A stretch of 64,000 nucleotides of DNA, from positions 186,001 to 250,000 of the forward strand of contig JASGHK010000007.1 in the NCBI GenBank assembly GCA_049841135.1, written 5' to 3'. Below the pieces are notes generated by a model that was not told the DNA's origin, made no database searches, and worked only from the letters and a program-made list of their open reading frames with translations. The stretch comes from JACRCT01 sp049841135. GTDB taxonomy: Bacteria > Myxococcota > Myxococcia > Myxococcales > UBA5297. A program made the translations under genes and the position numbers. Shown one piece after another: positions 12,801 to 21,262 of this stretch (position 1 is its first letter; every line of letters begins with the position of its first letter).

Positions 12801-13526
12801 TCAGGACTTCTTGGCCGACTCCTTCGCCGACTCGCGAACGAGCGACAGGTACATCTCCGCCGTCTTGTGGCCCGGGTTGCGCGTGAGCACGTCCTCCCAC
12901 TGCGCGATGGCCTCGGGGGTGCGGCCGGCGCTGTAGAGCGCCACGCCGTACTGCACGCGCGCCGGGAGGTACTGCGGCGCGTCGGCGACGGCGTGCTCGA
13001 ACTCGGCGAGCGCGGCGTCCTTGTTGCCCAGGTCGCGGTAGGCGGAGCCGAGCTTGACGCGCAGGTCCTGGAAGGTGGGGCACAGGGCCAACGCCCGCTT
13101 GAACTCCTCGATCGCCTCGGCGAAGCGGCCGCTGGAGACGTACACGTCGCCGATGTCGGCGTACATGTTGGCGATCTTGCCCTTGACGAAGCGGTCCAGC
13201 TCGCCCGGAGCGGTCTGCCCGCGCTTGAGGGCGCTCTGGTAGACCTCCTTGGCCTCCTGGTAGCGCCCCATGTCGTTGTAGATGATCGCCAGGTTGAGGG
13301 CGGCTTCGGTGTAGGCGGGGTTGATCTTCAGCGCCGCCTCGAACGCCCGCTGCGCCCGGGCGAACTGGCCACCGTCGTGGTAGATGACGCCGAGCATGTT
13401 GTAGACGTCGGCGAAGCTCTGGTTGTGCTCCACCACCTGCGACAGATACTTCTCGGCGCGAGGGTACTGCTTGCGCTGGAAGTAGCTGCGCCCGAGGGTG
13501 AGCAGCTCCCTGACGAACTCGTCCAT
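12801..13526 (-). CDS. tetratricopeptide-repeat protein
   Basis: 241 residues made almost entirely of TPR helices (about six repeats, e.g. ADVYNMLGVIYHDGGQFARAQ, AALNLAIIYNDMGRYQEAK, GDVYVSSGRFAEAIEEFKRAL). No signal peptide, so cytoplasmic. The C-terminus is a Lys/Ser-rich tail. It lies 94 bases upstream of the FHA gene and downstream of a histidine kinase, all on the minus strand. A scaffold role in this signalling group is an inference. Confidence 0.85.
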   Translation of the reverse strand: MDEFVRELLTLGRSYFQRKQYPRAEKYLSQVVEHNQSFADVYNMLGVIYHDGGQFARAQRAFEAALKINPAYTEAALNLAIIYNDMGRYQEAKEVYQSALKRGQTAPGELDRFVKGKIANMYADIGDVYVSSGRFAEAIEEFKRALALCPTFQDLRVKLGSAYRDLGNKDAALAEFEHAVADAPQYLPARVQYGVALYSAGRTPEAIAQWEDVLTRNPGHKTAEMYLSLVRESAKESAKKS

Positions 13527-13667
13527 TGAGGCGTCCCGCGAAGACCTCGGCCGGGGGATTCGAAGCGGCCGACGAAGTCGTGTGTCAAAGACCCCGGTTC
13601 GGAAGCGCCGAAGCGAAGTCGTGTCAAAGAGAAGGCGTCCTCTAAACCTCGATGAGCCCGAGGGAAT

Positions 13668-15104
13668 CTACCCTACTTTCCCATCCGTGGGGAACTTCGC
13701 ATCCGGCAGGTCCAGGACGAACCGCGCACCCACCGGCGAAGGGTCGAGCCGCGCCTCGCCGCCGTGCGCCTCGGCGATGCGCCGCACGAACGCCAGGCCC
13801 AGCCCCAGCCCCTTCTCCTTGGTGGTGTGGAAGGGCTTGAAGAGCGAGCCGCGCTGGTCGGCGGGGACCCCCGGCCCGGAGTCCTCGACCGAGAGGAGCA
13901 CGCGGCCCGCGACCCGCTTCGCGACGAGCTTCACCGCGCCGCCTTCGGGGGTCGCCTGGACGGCGTTGCGCAGGAGGTTGAGCAGCGCGCGCTTGAGGGT
14001 CCCGCCGTCAGCGGTGAAGGTGACGGGCTCCGCTTCGAGCGAGAGCGCGACCTTCTTGGCGTCCGCGTCCGGGCGGACGAGCTCGAGCAGGTCGGACAGG
14101 AACGCCGGCAGCTCCAGCGGCTCGGCGGCGAGCTTCGGGTCGCGGGCGTAGCCCAGGAAGTCTTCGACCACGCGCTTGAGGTAGGCGAGCTCCTTCTGGA
14201 CCCGCTTGACGTGCGAGAGCCTGGCCTCGTCGCCGGCGAGATCCTCGGCGAGCAGCCCGGCGAACAGCTCGATGCCGCCCAGGGGGTTGCGCACCTCGTG
14301 CGCGATGCCGGCCAGCATCACCTGCATCTCGCGCTCGCGGTCGAAGAGGCGGGCGCGCATCTGCTCCATGCCCTTGGACAGCGTCGCCAGCTCGTCCTTG
14401 CCCACCGGCGGGACCGGGGAGGAGAGGTCGCCCTGGCCGATGCGCTCGGCCGAGTCGCGCAGCGAGAAGATGGGTTTGAGCAGCCACTGCCGCCCGATGA
14501 GGAAGAAGAGCACCAGCCCGACCAGGCCGCAGACCAGCGCGACCGCGGCCATCGAGGCGCCCACCTTCGAGATCGCGTCGAAGAACTCCGCTGGAGCGTC
14601 GGCGCCCACCGCGGCGACGACCTTGCCGTCCTTGTCGAGCACCGGCGCGTAGCCGGACTTGTAGGTGCGGCCGTCCAGGCCCCGGAACGTGACGGAGGAG
14701 GGAGTGCCGGTCCCGGCCAGGGCCTGGTCGATCTCGAAGCGATCGCGCTCGAGCGAGGGGATAGGCGAGGCGATGGGCAGTGCGTCGCCGGTCCCGACCA
14801 GCATCCGGCGCTCGCGGTCGAAGACGTAGAGGCGCTCGACGTGCGTCGCGGTGCGCAGGCCGTCGAGCTTGCCCAGGGTGCTCTTGTAGACGCGGGAGTT
14901 CTCGTCGTCGGGCTTGAGGGTCGAGAGGTTGTCGGCGTTGACCGTGGAGGCCGCCGCCGAGGCCGCCGCGACCAGCCGGGCGCCCACCTCGTCCTCCAGG
15001 CCGCGCCGCGCGACGCGGTAGCCGACGAACGGAGCGAGGAAGAGGAGCGCCAGCGTCGGCGCGAGGTAGGCGGCGATGAGCTTGGTCAGCAGGGAGGCGC
15101 GCAC
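13668..15104 (-). CDS. membrane sensor histidine kinase (HAMP, HisKA, HATPase)
   Basis: 478 residues. A membrane helix at about 8-30, an extracytoplasmic sensor loop of about 140 residues resembling dCache/sCache, and a second helix at about 180-203 are followed by HAMP (RQWLLKPIFSLRDSAERIGQGDL), HisKA with His in MLAGIAHEVRNPLGG, and a catalytic domain with LLRNAVQATPEGG, VEDSGPGVP and GLGLGLAFV. The product ends a few residues past the ATPase fold, so it needs a separate response regulator; none is adjacent. It is encoded in the same direction as the TPR and FHA genes with a gap of about 140 bases. Confidence 0.9.
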   Translation of the reverse strand: MRASLLTKLIAAYLAPTLALLFLAPFVGYRVARRGLEDEVGARLVAAASAAASTVNADNLSTLKPDDENSRVYKSTLGKLDGLRTATHVERLYVFDRERRMLVGTGDALPIASPIPSLERDRFEIDQALAGTGTPSSVTFRGLDGRTYKSGYAPVLDKDGKVVAAVGADAPAEFFDAISKVGASMAAVALVCGLVGLVLFFLIGRQWLLKPIFSLRDSAERIGQGDLSSPVPPVGKDELATLSKGMEQMRARLFDREREMQVMLAGIAHEVRNPLGGIELFAGLLAEDLAGDEARLSHVKRVQKELAYLKRVVEDFLGYARDPKLAAEPLELPAFLSDLLELVRPDADAKKVALSLEAEPVTFTADGGTLKRALLNLLRNAVQATPEGGAVKLVAKRVAGRVLLSVEDSGPGVPADQRGSLFKPFHTTKEKGLGLGLAFVRRIAEAHGGEARLDPSPVGARFVLDLPDAKFPTDGKVG

Positions 15105-15158
15105 GTGCCGGACGTTAGAACGTCCGGTTATGCCTGCAAAGCCCAGCTGTCCGCGGGC

Positions 15159-15731
15159 TCATTCGAGGATGAGCGTCACCGCGTCATTTCGAACGGCGCG
15201 TAGTCGACCCTGGCCGTTGCGCGAGGGCACGCTCGAGATGGTCTCTACGATCTCGTCGAACATCGTGCGTCGGCCTGCCAGCGCCAACTCTCGGGTCTCG
15301 TCACGCCATGCCTTGCCCTCCTCGACTATCGGTGGCGGGTGCCGGCTCGAGTCGTCCAAATACTTCACTAGGCAAGGCGCGCCGAGGGCGAGCCTGGATT
15401 GGCCGGAATCCTTCCAGACAATGGTGTACGGGAACTCGAGCCCGTAGCCGCCGAACAGGCAATCGTCGAAGGCAAGCATCGAACGGCCGAAGTAGCCTCC
15501 GGGCCCGTTCACGGCTTCGCCCATGGCGCAGTAGAAGCCAAGAAGGTTGTCGATGGCGGTCCCGTCGATGACTGCCTCTCGCCCTGGAACGCACGACGGT
15601 TCGCAGAGGCGGTCCGTGCCGACGAAGCGCTCCATGGCGAGCTGGAGCCAGAGCCAACGGCCCGCCTCGTCCAACGAACGCCACTGGTTCGTGGACTGCG
15701 GGGGATAGGCGAGCGGAAGCGAGGTCGTCAT
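15159..15731 (-). CDS. barstar-family (barnase inhibitor-like) protein
   Basis: 190 residues. The central stretch has the pattern of barstar-type RNase inhibitors: IDGTAIDNLLGFYCAMGEA, then GPGGYFGRSMLAFDDCL, then FPYTIVWKDS. This corresponds to the DGxxI...F...YYG.NLDAL.D.L layout and the strand preceding the conserved Trp. The N-terminal 55 residues (QWRSLDEAGRWLWLQLA) are an extension beyond the usual 90 or so residues. No RNase toxin gene is adjacent, so it is either an orphan immunity protein or a general inhibitor. The start ATG at 15731 has weak ribosome-binding support. Confidence 0.7.
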   Translation of the reverse strand: MTTSLPLAYPPQSTNQWRSLDEAGRWLWLQLAMERFVGTDRLCEPSCVPGREAVIDGTAIDNLLGFYCAMGEAVNGPGGYFGRSMLAFDDCLFGGYGLEFPYTIVWKDSGQSRLALGAPCLVKYLDDSSRHPPPIVEEGKAWRDETRELALAGRRTMFDEIVETISSVPSRNGQGRLRAVRNDAVTLILE

Positions 15732-15767
15732 GGCGCGCCGAATTCTCGGTCGGGCGCGCAGGCAACG

Positions 15768-16566
15768 CTAGAACGCCTTCGTCTCCCCGACCTGCATCTC
15801 CACGACCGTGGCCTTGGAGCCGGCGTCCTTGAGCGCCGCCTTCAACTCGGCAGGCGTGCCGGAGAGCAGCGGGAAGGTCCCGAAGTGCATCGGCACGATT
15901 CTGCTTGGGTTTCACCAGCGTCGCAGCCAGCGCCGCGCCCTTGGGGTCCATGGTGAAGTGCCCGCCGATGCAGGCCAGCATCACGTCGACCTTGTAGCGC
16001 TCGCCGATGAACTTCATCTCCGCGGTCACGTCGGTGTCGCCCGTGTGGTACAGCGTCGCCCCATCCTTGATCTGGATGACGAAGCCCACCGGGTTGCCGG
16101 CGTAGACCGCCTCGGCTTCCGGAGTCTTCTGGAACCCCGAGCTGTGGAGGGCCGGGACGAGGGTCACACTGACTTCGTCGTCGAGCTTGAAGGTGCCGCC
16201 CATGTTCCCGGCGGTGACCATCGTCGCCGCGTCCTTGGGGTAGCCGGCGCCGACCAGAAGGTTCGACAGCTCGAAGACCGAGACGAGCTTGGCGTTGGTC
16301 TTCTGCCCGAGCGCGACGGCATCCCCGACGTGGTCGCCGTGGCCGTGGGTGATGAGGATGTAGTCGAGCTTCTCGATCTTCTTGGCGGCGTCCTTGTCCT
16401 TGGCGACCGGGTTCGACAGCCACGGGTCGATGGCGAGGAGCTTGCCCTTGGGCGTCTTCACCACGAACGCCGACTGGCCGTACCAGGTCAGCTCGGTCTT
16501 GGGTGCGGCGGCGAGGGCCGAGAGAGGAAGAAGGGCAGCGAGGACGGCGACGATGAGACGGTGCAT
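15768..16566 (-). CDS. secreted UPF0173-type metallo-beta-lactamase-fold hydrolase (one frame break)
   Basis: About 265 residues after bridging one break near 15903. The signal peptide MHRLIVAVLAALLPLSALAA is followed by LTWYGQSAFVV and LAIDPWLSNP, the metal-binding ITHGHGDHVGD, a second ligand region LYHTGDTDV, and after the break IVPMHFGTFPLLSG, which is the characteristic C-terminal His motif of the UPF0173/YtkL group. It should bind two metal ions and act in the periplasm, which is unusual because most UPF0173 members are cytoplasmic. Substrate unknown. The start has GGAGG upstream. Confidence 0.85.
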
Positions 16567-16687
16567 GGAGGTCCCTCCGAAGAACGACAGGTGATTTCGA
16601 TGAGTGGGCTGGTCAGGGGTTGCCGGCATCCGGGCCTCACTGCTTCGCTCCTCCACGCGCGACCAGTCTCGCTACGGATGCGAGCCG

Positions 16688-16733
16688 GAGTTCCCCCTCT
16701 CCGCGAAGCCGGAGAGGGGGACAGGGGGTGAGG
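16688..16733. repeat. dispersed palindromic repeat, family A, copy 2 (inverted)
   Basis: Reads GAGTTCCCCCTCTCCGCGAA on the plus strand and ends CAGGGGGTGAGG, the reverse complement of copy 1. The flank at 16637-16665 also matches the flank of copy 1. Confidence 0.7.
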
Positions 16734-16863
16734 CTCGTGTGCAAAAAACAAATGAATTCAAGCACTTGCCGGTGGCAAAGGAATGCCCCTGGGAGGCCGC
16801 CGCTGGCCACAGGAAGGCCTTCGAAAGTGCCAGGCCTATTGAAACACAGCAGCCACCCCCAAA

Positions 16864-16903
16864 GGCCCAAGGCGAGCCGCCCAGCGGCCTTGGGGGCCGT
16901 TTT
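16864..16903 (+). terminator. terminator-like hairpin upstream of the P-II gene
   Basis: GGCCCAAGGC pairs with GCCTTGGGGGCC (two-base bulge) and is followed by GTTTTCG. There is no plus-strand protein gene just upstream, so it may end a non-coding transcript or attenuate the P-II leader. Confidence 0.4.
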
Positions 16904-17041
16904 CGCCAATTTCCTTTCGCCAGCCACCCCTCCGCGAGCCCTCCGACGCGCTGCGCCACCCACATGGGAGCCCTTTCCCCGGACACGCCATCGCCGAAAC
17001 TTCCCGGGCGCCGACAGCCGGGCCAATCGGGGAGGGGAGCC

Positions 17042-17380
17042 ATGAAGAAAGTCGAAGCGATCATCAAGCCGTTCAAGCTCGACGAGGTCATGGAGGCGTT
17101 GGGCGAGGTAGGCATCCACGGCCTGACCGCAGTGGAGGTCAAAGGCTTCGGGCGCCAGAAGGGGCACACCGAGCTCTATCGGGGCGCCGAGTACGTCGTC
17201 GACTTCCTGCCGAAGGTGATGGTGGTCGTGGTCGTGCACGACGAGATGGTCCACGCGGTCGTGGACGCCATCGAGCGCACCGCCAAGACCGGCAAGATCG
17301 GCGACGGGAAGATCTTCGTGACGCCGGTGGACGAGGTGGTGCGCATCCGAACGGGCGAGCGCGGGCCGCAGGCCGTCTGA
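17042..17380 (+). CDS. glnB: nitrogen regulatory protein P-II
   Basis: 112 residues, full length for P-II. It shows MKKVEAIIKPFKLDEV at the N-terminus, the T-loop with the uridylylatable Tyr-51 in GHTELYRGAEYVVDF, the B-loop TAKTGKIGDGKIFV and the C-terminal VVRIRTGERG. It senses 2-oxoglutarate and ATP/ADP and controls glutamine synthetase, ammonium transport or transcription partners. Whether it is GlnB or GlnK cannot be settled because neither glnA nor amtB is adjacent. GGAGGGGAG precedes the ATG. It converges with the next gene at a three-base gap. Confidence 0.95.
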   Translation: MKKVEAIIKPFKLDEVMEALGEVGIHGLTAVEVKGFGRQKGHTELYRGAEYVVDFLPKVMVVVVVHDEMVHAVVDAIERTAKTGKIGDGKIFVTPVDEVVRIRTGERGPQAV

Positions 17381-17383
17381 CGG

Positions 17384-17956
17384 CTACTTCTTCCGCCAGC
17401 TGATCTCGTAGAGGCAGTGCGGCTGGCCGTGGAAGCGGCACTCCGGGTGCGTGACGATCGACTCCTTGACGCCGCACACCTGGAGGATGCCCTCGATGGA
17501 ACCCTGCCAGTCGAAGCACATGACCTCGTGCACCTGGTCGTAGCCCGAGAGCTTCATCCGGCAGGACTGGGGACCGGTGGACTCCACCTCGCAGCGGCCG
17601 CCGCTGAAGCTCTGGCCCCAGAGCGAGGCTGACTTCTTGATGAGGAAGCCCGGGTCGAGCACGCGGAGCACCAGCTTGAAGAGCCCGCCGATCTGCAGGG
17701 CGGCGTCGTAGCGGGCGAACTCCTTGGCCTTGGCGAGGTCGCCGCCGTAGAGCACCTCCATCGCCTTGGCCTCGACCAGCGCGTGGTCGCGCAGCGGGTA
17801 CCAGTCCTGAGCGGAGGGTGAGCGCAGGATGCGGGCCTGCTCCGGCGGGAGCGCGGCGAGCACCTTGCTGAGCCCGGCCTCCCCGAAGCGCTCGACGAGG
17901 AACTTGTGCATGTGGACCATCGACAGACCCTTGATCTTGATCTGCTCCACCGTCAC
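17384..17956 (-). CDS. putative small-ligand sensor protein (V4R/heme-NO-like or myxobacterial paralogue family)
   Basis: 190 residues without signal peptide or membrane helix. It begins MTVEQIKIKGLSMVHMHKFL and ends with HPECRFHGQPHCLYEISW. A terminal Cys...G.P.C..E..W pattern of this kind is typical of 4-vinyl-reductase/V4R and related signal-input domains. The middle (ARYDAALQIGGLFKLVLRVLDPGFLIKKSASLW) is also like the domains used as input modules in myxobacterial regulators. It stands alone without an output domain. The family assignment is an inference from the motif and is tentative. Confidence 0.5.
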   Translation of the reverse strand: MTVEQIKIKGLSMVHMHKFLVERFGEAGLSKVLAALPPEQARILRSPSAQDWYPLRDHALVEAKAMEVLYGGDLAKAKEFARYDAALQIGGLFKLVLRVLDPGFLIKKSASLWGQSFSGGRCEVESTGPQSCRMKLSGYDQVHEVMCFDWQGSIEGILQVCGVKESIVTHPECRFHGQPHCLYEISWRKK

Positions 17957-18044
17957 CTCCAGGTGCGGGCCCGAAACCGGGCCGAAGGCGGCGGGATACT
18001 GAGCTCGCCCGTCGAGTGTCGCTACCGCCTGCTAGGATGCCTGC

Positions 18045-18901
18045 GTGAATCCTTCGGAAAGCTCAGGACAGGCTTCGACCAGGTATGCAGTCCTGGATCT
18101 CGAGACGCGGTGCCACCTGGCGCTGGCGCGCGAAATCCTGCCCAAGGACCAGGCGGCGACGGACGATCAGATTCGCCAGCGCCTGCTCGAGCGGCGGCGC
18201 GGCGAGGGCGGAGGCGACTTCCAGAAGCTGCCCTTCCACGAGCCGGTCGCGGCGGCCATCCTTCTGGCCGAGCGGCAGGGAGAGGGGCCCGAGGCTCCGG
18301 TGCTCACCACCGACTGGCGCTGCTGGCGCGCGGGCGAGCTGCCACTGGACCAGTTCGTCGACCGCTTCTTCAAGAACCTGGCGGGCCGCGTCTACGTCGG
18401 CTTCAACAGCCAGGGGTTCGACCTGCCGTTGATGGAGCTGTGGGCCTCGCGTTGCCGGGTGAGCGCGCCCGAGCACTTCGACCGCGCGAGCCGCGCCGAG
18501 AGCCCGCGCTACAAGTACGGCGAGCAGCACGTCGATCTGCAGAAGGAGCTGGTGAACTGGGCCTGGGGCGCGGGCACCTTCGACGACTCTGCAAGTTCCA
18601 TGGCCTGCCTGGAAAGCCAGGCGTCAACGGCGAAGGCGTCGAGCAGATGTGGGTGGAGGGCAGGCTCGACGAGGTCCACGCCTACAACGTGACCGACGTC
18701 TTGCAGTCGCACCTCCTGTTCCTGCACGTCCTGCTGCGGGCGGGGAAGCTGACCCGCGGTTCGGCGAAGGAGTCGGCGCTGAGTGCTCTCTCGGCCACGC
18801 GCGAGAAGATCCTCGCCAAGCTCGCGGAGGGCGGCGCTGCCCGGAGACTGCTGGCGGAGAGCCTGGATGGCTGCGAGCGGGCGCCCATCGTCGCCGGGTA
18901 G
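18045..18901 (+). CDS. predicted 3'-5' exonuclease related to the PolB exonuclease domain (one frame break)
   Basis: About 285 residues after bridging one break near 18590. Exonuclease motifs of the DnaQ-like fold are seen: AVLDLETR (Exo I, DxE), VGFNSQGFDLPLM (Exo II) and the C-terminal LCKFHGLPGKPGVNG followed by YNVTDVLQSHLLFLH (Exo III Asp). This order and the GLPGK motif match PF10108 (DNA_pol_B_exo2). It presumably trims DNA or RNA 3' ends. The GTG start at 18045 precedes a stretch (residues 3-13, PSESSGQASTR) that is encoded by a dispersed repeat, so the original N-terminus may have been replaced. Confidence 0.8.
18051..18082. repeat. dispersed repeat family B inside a coding sequence
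   Basis: CCTTCGGAAAGCTCAGGACA continues with GGCTTCGACCAGG. It matches the core TTCGACAAGCTCAGGAC seen at 42171-42197 and, more weakly, at 43067-43085. It encodes residues 3-13 of the exonuclease. Confidence 0.6.
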
Positions 18902-18991
18902 GCGGCGCCTTCGCGGTTGAATTGACTGCTTACGACTTGCCACCGTCTAATCCTCGGCGACTTGGGCCGTAGAACTCAGAGGATGGAACGG

Positions 18992-19642
18992 ATGAACGAC
19001 ACGCTCTCGCGGGCCGTCTTGGCGGCCGCCCTCGTCTTCGGGGCCGCCGGTACGGCGCTCGCCTCCGAAATCAAGCTCACCACCGAACCCTCCGGCGCCA
19101 ACGTCCAGCTCGACGACGTCGCCTTCGGCCAGTCCCCGGTGACCATCAAGAAGGTCACCCGCGGCTCGCACACCCTCAAGGTCTCGCTCGAGGGCTACGT
19201 CACCCGCGAGGACGTCATCGACGTCGACGGCGAATCCGACTTCCAGATCCACGCGCCGCTCAACCCCGCCCCGAAGCCCCCACCGGCCGAGCCGGCCCGG
19301 CCGACGCCGCCTCCTGCAGAGCCGAAGAGGGCGACGGCGCCGCCGCCCGCCCCGCCTCCTCCTTCGCCGGCCCCTCCGCCTCCTCCGCCCCTCGTCGAGG
19401 CGCGCACCGTGCCCGACCCGCCGGCCAAGAAGTCGCTGATGCTGCTGGTGGAGACGGTCCCAGACAACGCCTTCGTGCAGGTCGTCGGGTTGGACGAGAA
19501 CAAGCGCTCGCCGGCCACCTTCACGGGTTTCGCTCCCGGCACGCTCCAGCTCCTGGTCCGCGCCCCCGGCTTCAAGGACAAGAAGGTCGAGGTCAACCTG
19601 CAGCACGACGCTCGGACCCGCGTGAAGCTCGACCCGCTCTAA
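18992..19642 (+). CDS. PEGA-domain secreted protein with proline-rich linker
   Basis: 216 residues from the ATG at 18992, with AGAGG nine bases upstream; an ATG at 18983 is also possible. A signal peptide ends at ALAS. A PEGA domain follows (IKLTTEPSGANVQLDDVAFG, SHTLKVSLEGYV), then a Pro/Ala/Glu-rich linker (about residues 85-145), then a second PEGA-like segment (LLVETVPDNAFVQVVGLDEN, GTLQLLVRAPGFKDKKVEV). PEGA domains occur in surface or periplasmic proteins of myxobacteria and often bind peptidoglycan or other proteins, but the ligand is unknown. Confidence 0.8.
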   Translation: MNDTLSRAVLAAALVFGAAGTALASEIKLTTEPSGANVQLDDVAFGQSPVTIKKVTRGSHTLKVSLEGYVTREDVIDVDGESDFQIHAPLNPAPKPPPAEPARPTPPPAEPKRATAPPPAPPPPSPAPPPPPPLVEARTVPDPPAKKSLMLLVETVPDNAFVQVVGLDENKRSPATFTGFAPGTLQLLVRAPGFKDKKVEVNLQHDARTRVKLDPL

Positions 19643-19727
19643 CTCCGCGGGATCGCTCCGAGGTCCGCTGGCAACCAACCCGTCCGAGCCCGACGTGTAT
19701 CCGGGCATCTTTTCGGAGGAGGGTTGG

Positions 19728-20609
19728 ATGAGGACTCTGCGTTTCGCGACGCTTGCCGCGCTCGCGCTCGTCTGCGGCTGTGAGGCCGCGACTCCGCAGC
19801 ATCCGCCGCTCACGGGTCGCACCGAGGAGTTCTCGCTGCGCGGCGTCGCCGTCGACGACGAGTTCAGCATCTTCGTCCGGCTCCCGGCGGCCTACGACGA
19901 GAAGCCCGACGCCAGGTTCCCGGTCGTGCTCCAGCTCGACGGCAACACGCCCATCCTCGAGGAGTTCGACGTCACGGCCGGACAAGCGTCCGACCTCGAG
20001 GCGATGGGGAGGATCCCGCCGACCATCGTCGTGGGCATCGGCTACCCCTACTCGGCCCAGGAGTCGAACAAGGGCCGCAACCGCGACTACACGCTGCCGC
20101 TGAAGCACCCGGACACGATGGGCGGGACCACCTCCGGCGGGGCGCCGCAGTTCCTCGCCTTCCTCCGCGACGAGCTGGTGCCGGCCCTGGGCGCCCGCTA
20201 CCGCATCCAGGGGCCCGAAGGGCGCGCCCTCTTCGGGCACTCCCTGGGCGGCCTCTTCGTCGAGTTCGCCTTCCTGAACCAGGACGCGGCCAAGCCGTTC
20301 GTCTCCGGCTTCGTCGCCGCCAGCCCCTCGCTCTGGTTCGACAGCGGCTCCATCTACGGCTACTTCGACGAGTTCAAGGCTTCGCACACCGAGGTCCCGG
20401 CCATCCTCTTCTCCACGGTCGGCGGGCTCGAGGGCCCGGCGATGACGGTCTACTTCGACGACCTGTCGCAGCGCACCCGCGAGGCCTGGTTCTCGAAGCT
20501 CCACTTCGACACGCGCACCTACGGGACCGACCACATGGGGACCATCTCTCCGTCCTTCCGGGACGGCCTGGAGTTCCTCTTCCGCAACGGCCTGGGGGTG
20601 ACGCCATGA
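19728..20609 (+). CDS. secreted alpha/beta-hydrolase esterase (PF00756-type)
   Basis: 293 residues. The N-terminus MRTLRFATLAALALVCGCEA has a lipoprotein-like signal (VCGC). The catalytic Ser is in FGHSLGGLF, and the family pattern PVVLQLDG...VVGIGYPYS...NRDYTLP is that of putative esterases related to enterochelin/bacillibactin esterase and the S-formylglutathione hydrolase group. The catalytic His is likely in YGTDHMGTIS. A strong GGAGGAGGG lies upstream of the ATG. It overlaps the following gene by four bases (ATGA), so the esterase and the putative outer-membrane protein are made together. The substrate is not inferable. Confidence 0.82.
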   Translation: MRTLRFATLAALALVCGCEAATPQHPPLTGRTEEFSLRGVAVDDEFSIFVRLPAAYDEKPDARFPVVLQLDGNTPILEEFDVTAGQASDLEAMGRIPPTIVVGIGYPYSAQESNKGRNRDYTLPLKHPDTMGGTTSGGAPQFLAFLRDELVPALGARYRIQGPEGRALFGHSLGGLFVEFAFLNQDAAKPFVSGFVAASPSLWFDSGSIYGYFDEFKASHTEVPAILFSTVGGLEGPAMTVYFDDLSQRTREAWFSKLHFDTRTYGTDHMGTISPSFRDGLEFLFRNGLGVTP

Positions 20610-21250
20610 TCGCCGCGCTGCTCCTGGCGGCGCTCGCCAGCGCGCCCGCATCTGCATCGGCGTCCGAGGCCGAGTCCGCTCCGGCTCTCGCTCGAGCCTC
20701 GGCCCCGGCGGCCGAATCGCCGCACCGGTTCGATCTCGATGCATCCTTCGCCTACGGCTTCGGCAGCGGACAGGGCTTCGGCGGATTCCTCGAAGGCCGG
20801 TATGGCTTCAAGCTCTGGGAGACCTCGCTCGCCAGCGGAGAGCTCCAGGCCGGCGTGCTGCTGGGCTACCAGGCCGAGCCGCACAGCGTCTTCGGCTCGT
20901 ACTTCGGCGAGGCGAAGCTCACCGGCGAGAACCACCGGCTCGAGACCTGGCTCGTGCTCGGCCACGGCTTCCGTCTGCCGCCCTCGCGCCGGGTGCTGTG
21001 GAGCTTCCAGGTCTTCGGCGGCTGGACGCACTACTTCGTGCGCGGCGGCCTGCAGAACGACTCGCTCGGAGTGTCCGGACAGGCCAACGCCGACGCCGGG
21101 GCCTTCACCACCGGGCTGATGACCAGCGTCGGGATCTCGGTGAGCGAGCGGGTGGCCTTGACCCTGCGCTTCGTCGCGCCGCTGCCCTACGCCATGTCCG
21201 TCAACTCCTGGTTCATGGGCAGCCTGGGGCTCTCGGTGCGGCTGCAGTGA
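20606..21250 (+). CDS. putative outer-membrane beta-barrel protein
   Basis: 214 residues. A signal peptide (MIAALLLAALASAPASA) and an Ala/Ser/Glu linker are followed by alternating amphipathic strands rich in aromatic and Gly residues (FDLDASFAYGFGSGQGF, LLGYQAEPHSVFG, WSFQVFGGWTHYF, GSLGLSVRL), typical of a small barrel. The start ATG overlaps the esterase stop (ATGA), implying translational coupling. No specific family was recognised. Confidence 0.6.
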   Translation: MIAALLLAALASAPASASASEAESAPALARASAPAAESPHRFDLDASFAYGFGSGQGFGGFLEGRYGFKLWETSLASGELQAGVLLGYQAEPHSVFGSYFGEAKLTGENHRLETWLVLGHGFRLPPSRRVLWSFQVFGGWTHYFVRGGLQNDSLGVSGQANADAGAFTTGLMTSVGISVSERVALTLRFVAPLPYAMSVNSWFMGSLGLSVRLQ

Positions 21251-21262
21251 GCAGCGGACTGT

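Larger units (their letters stand above)
16567..17041. other. 475-base intergenic region with repeat and RNA-like hairpin
   Basis: No convincing gene. It holds an inverted copy of repeat family A (16688-16733), then an AT-richer patch around 16741-16765, then about 130 bases ending in a terminator-like hairpin (16864-16903), and finally the leader of the P-II gene with GGAGGGGAG before its ATG. The distance from the AT-rich patch to the hairpin would fit a small RNA or the end of a leader transcript. Confidence 0.5.

Noticed and set aside
15301..15770. Reading the metallo-hydrolase through into the barstar-like region as one 451-residue protein
   Set aside because: The extension only exists because of a base shift near 15903; the true C-terminal motif (MHFGTFP) is in another frame and ends at 15768.
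11930..18590. Programmed ribosomal frameshifting as explanation for frame breaks
   Set aside because: No shared slippery heptamer or downstream stem was seen at the break sites and they occur in unrelated housekeeping genes.
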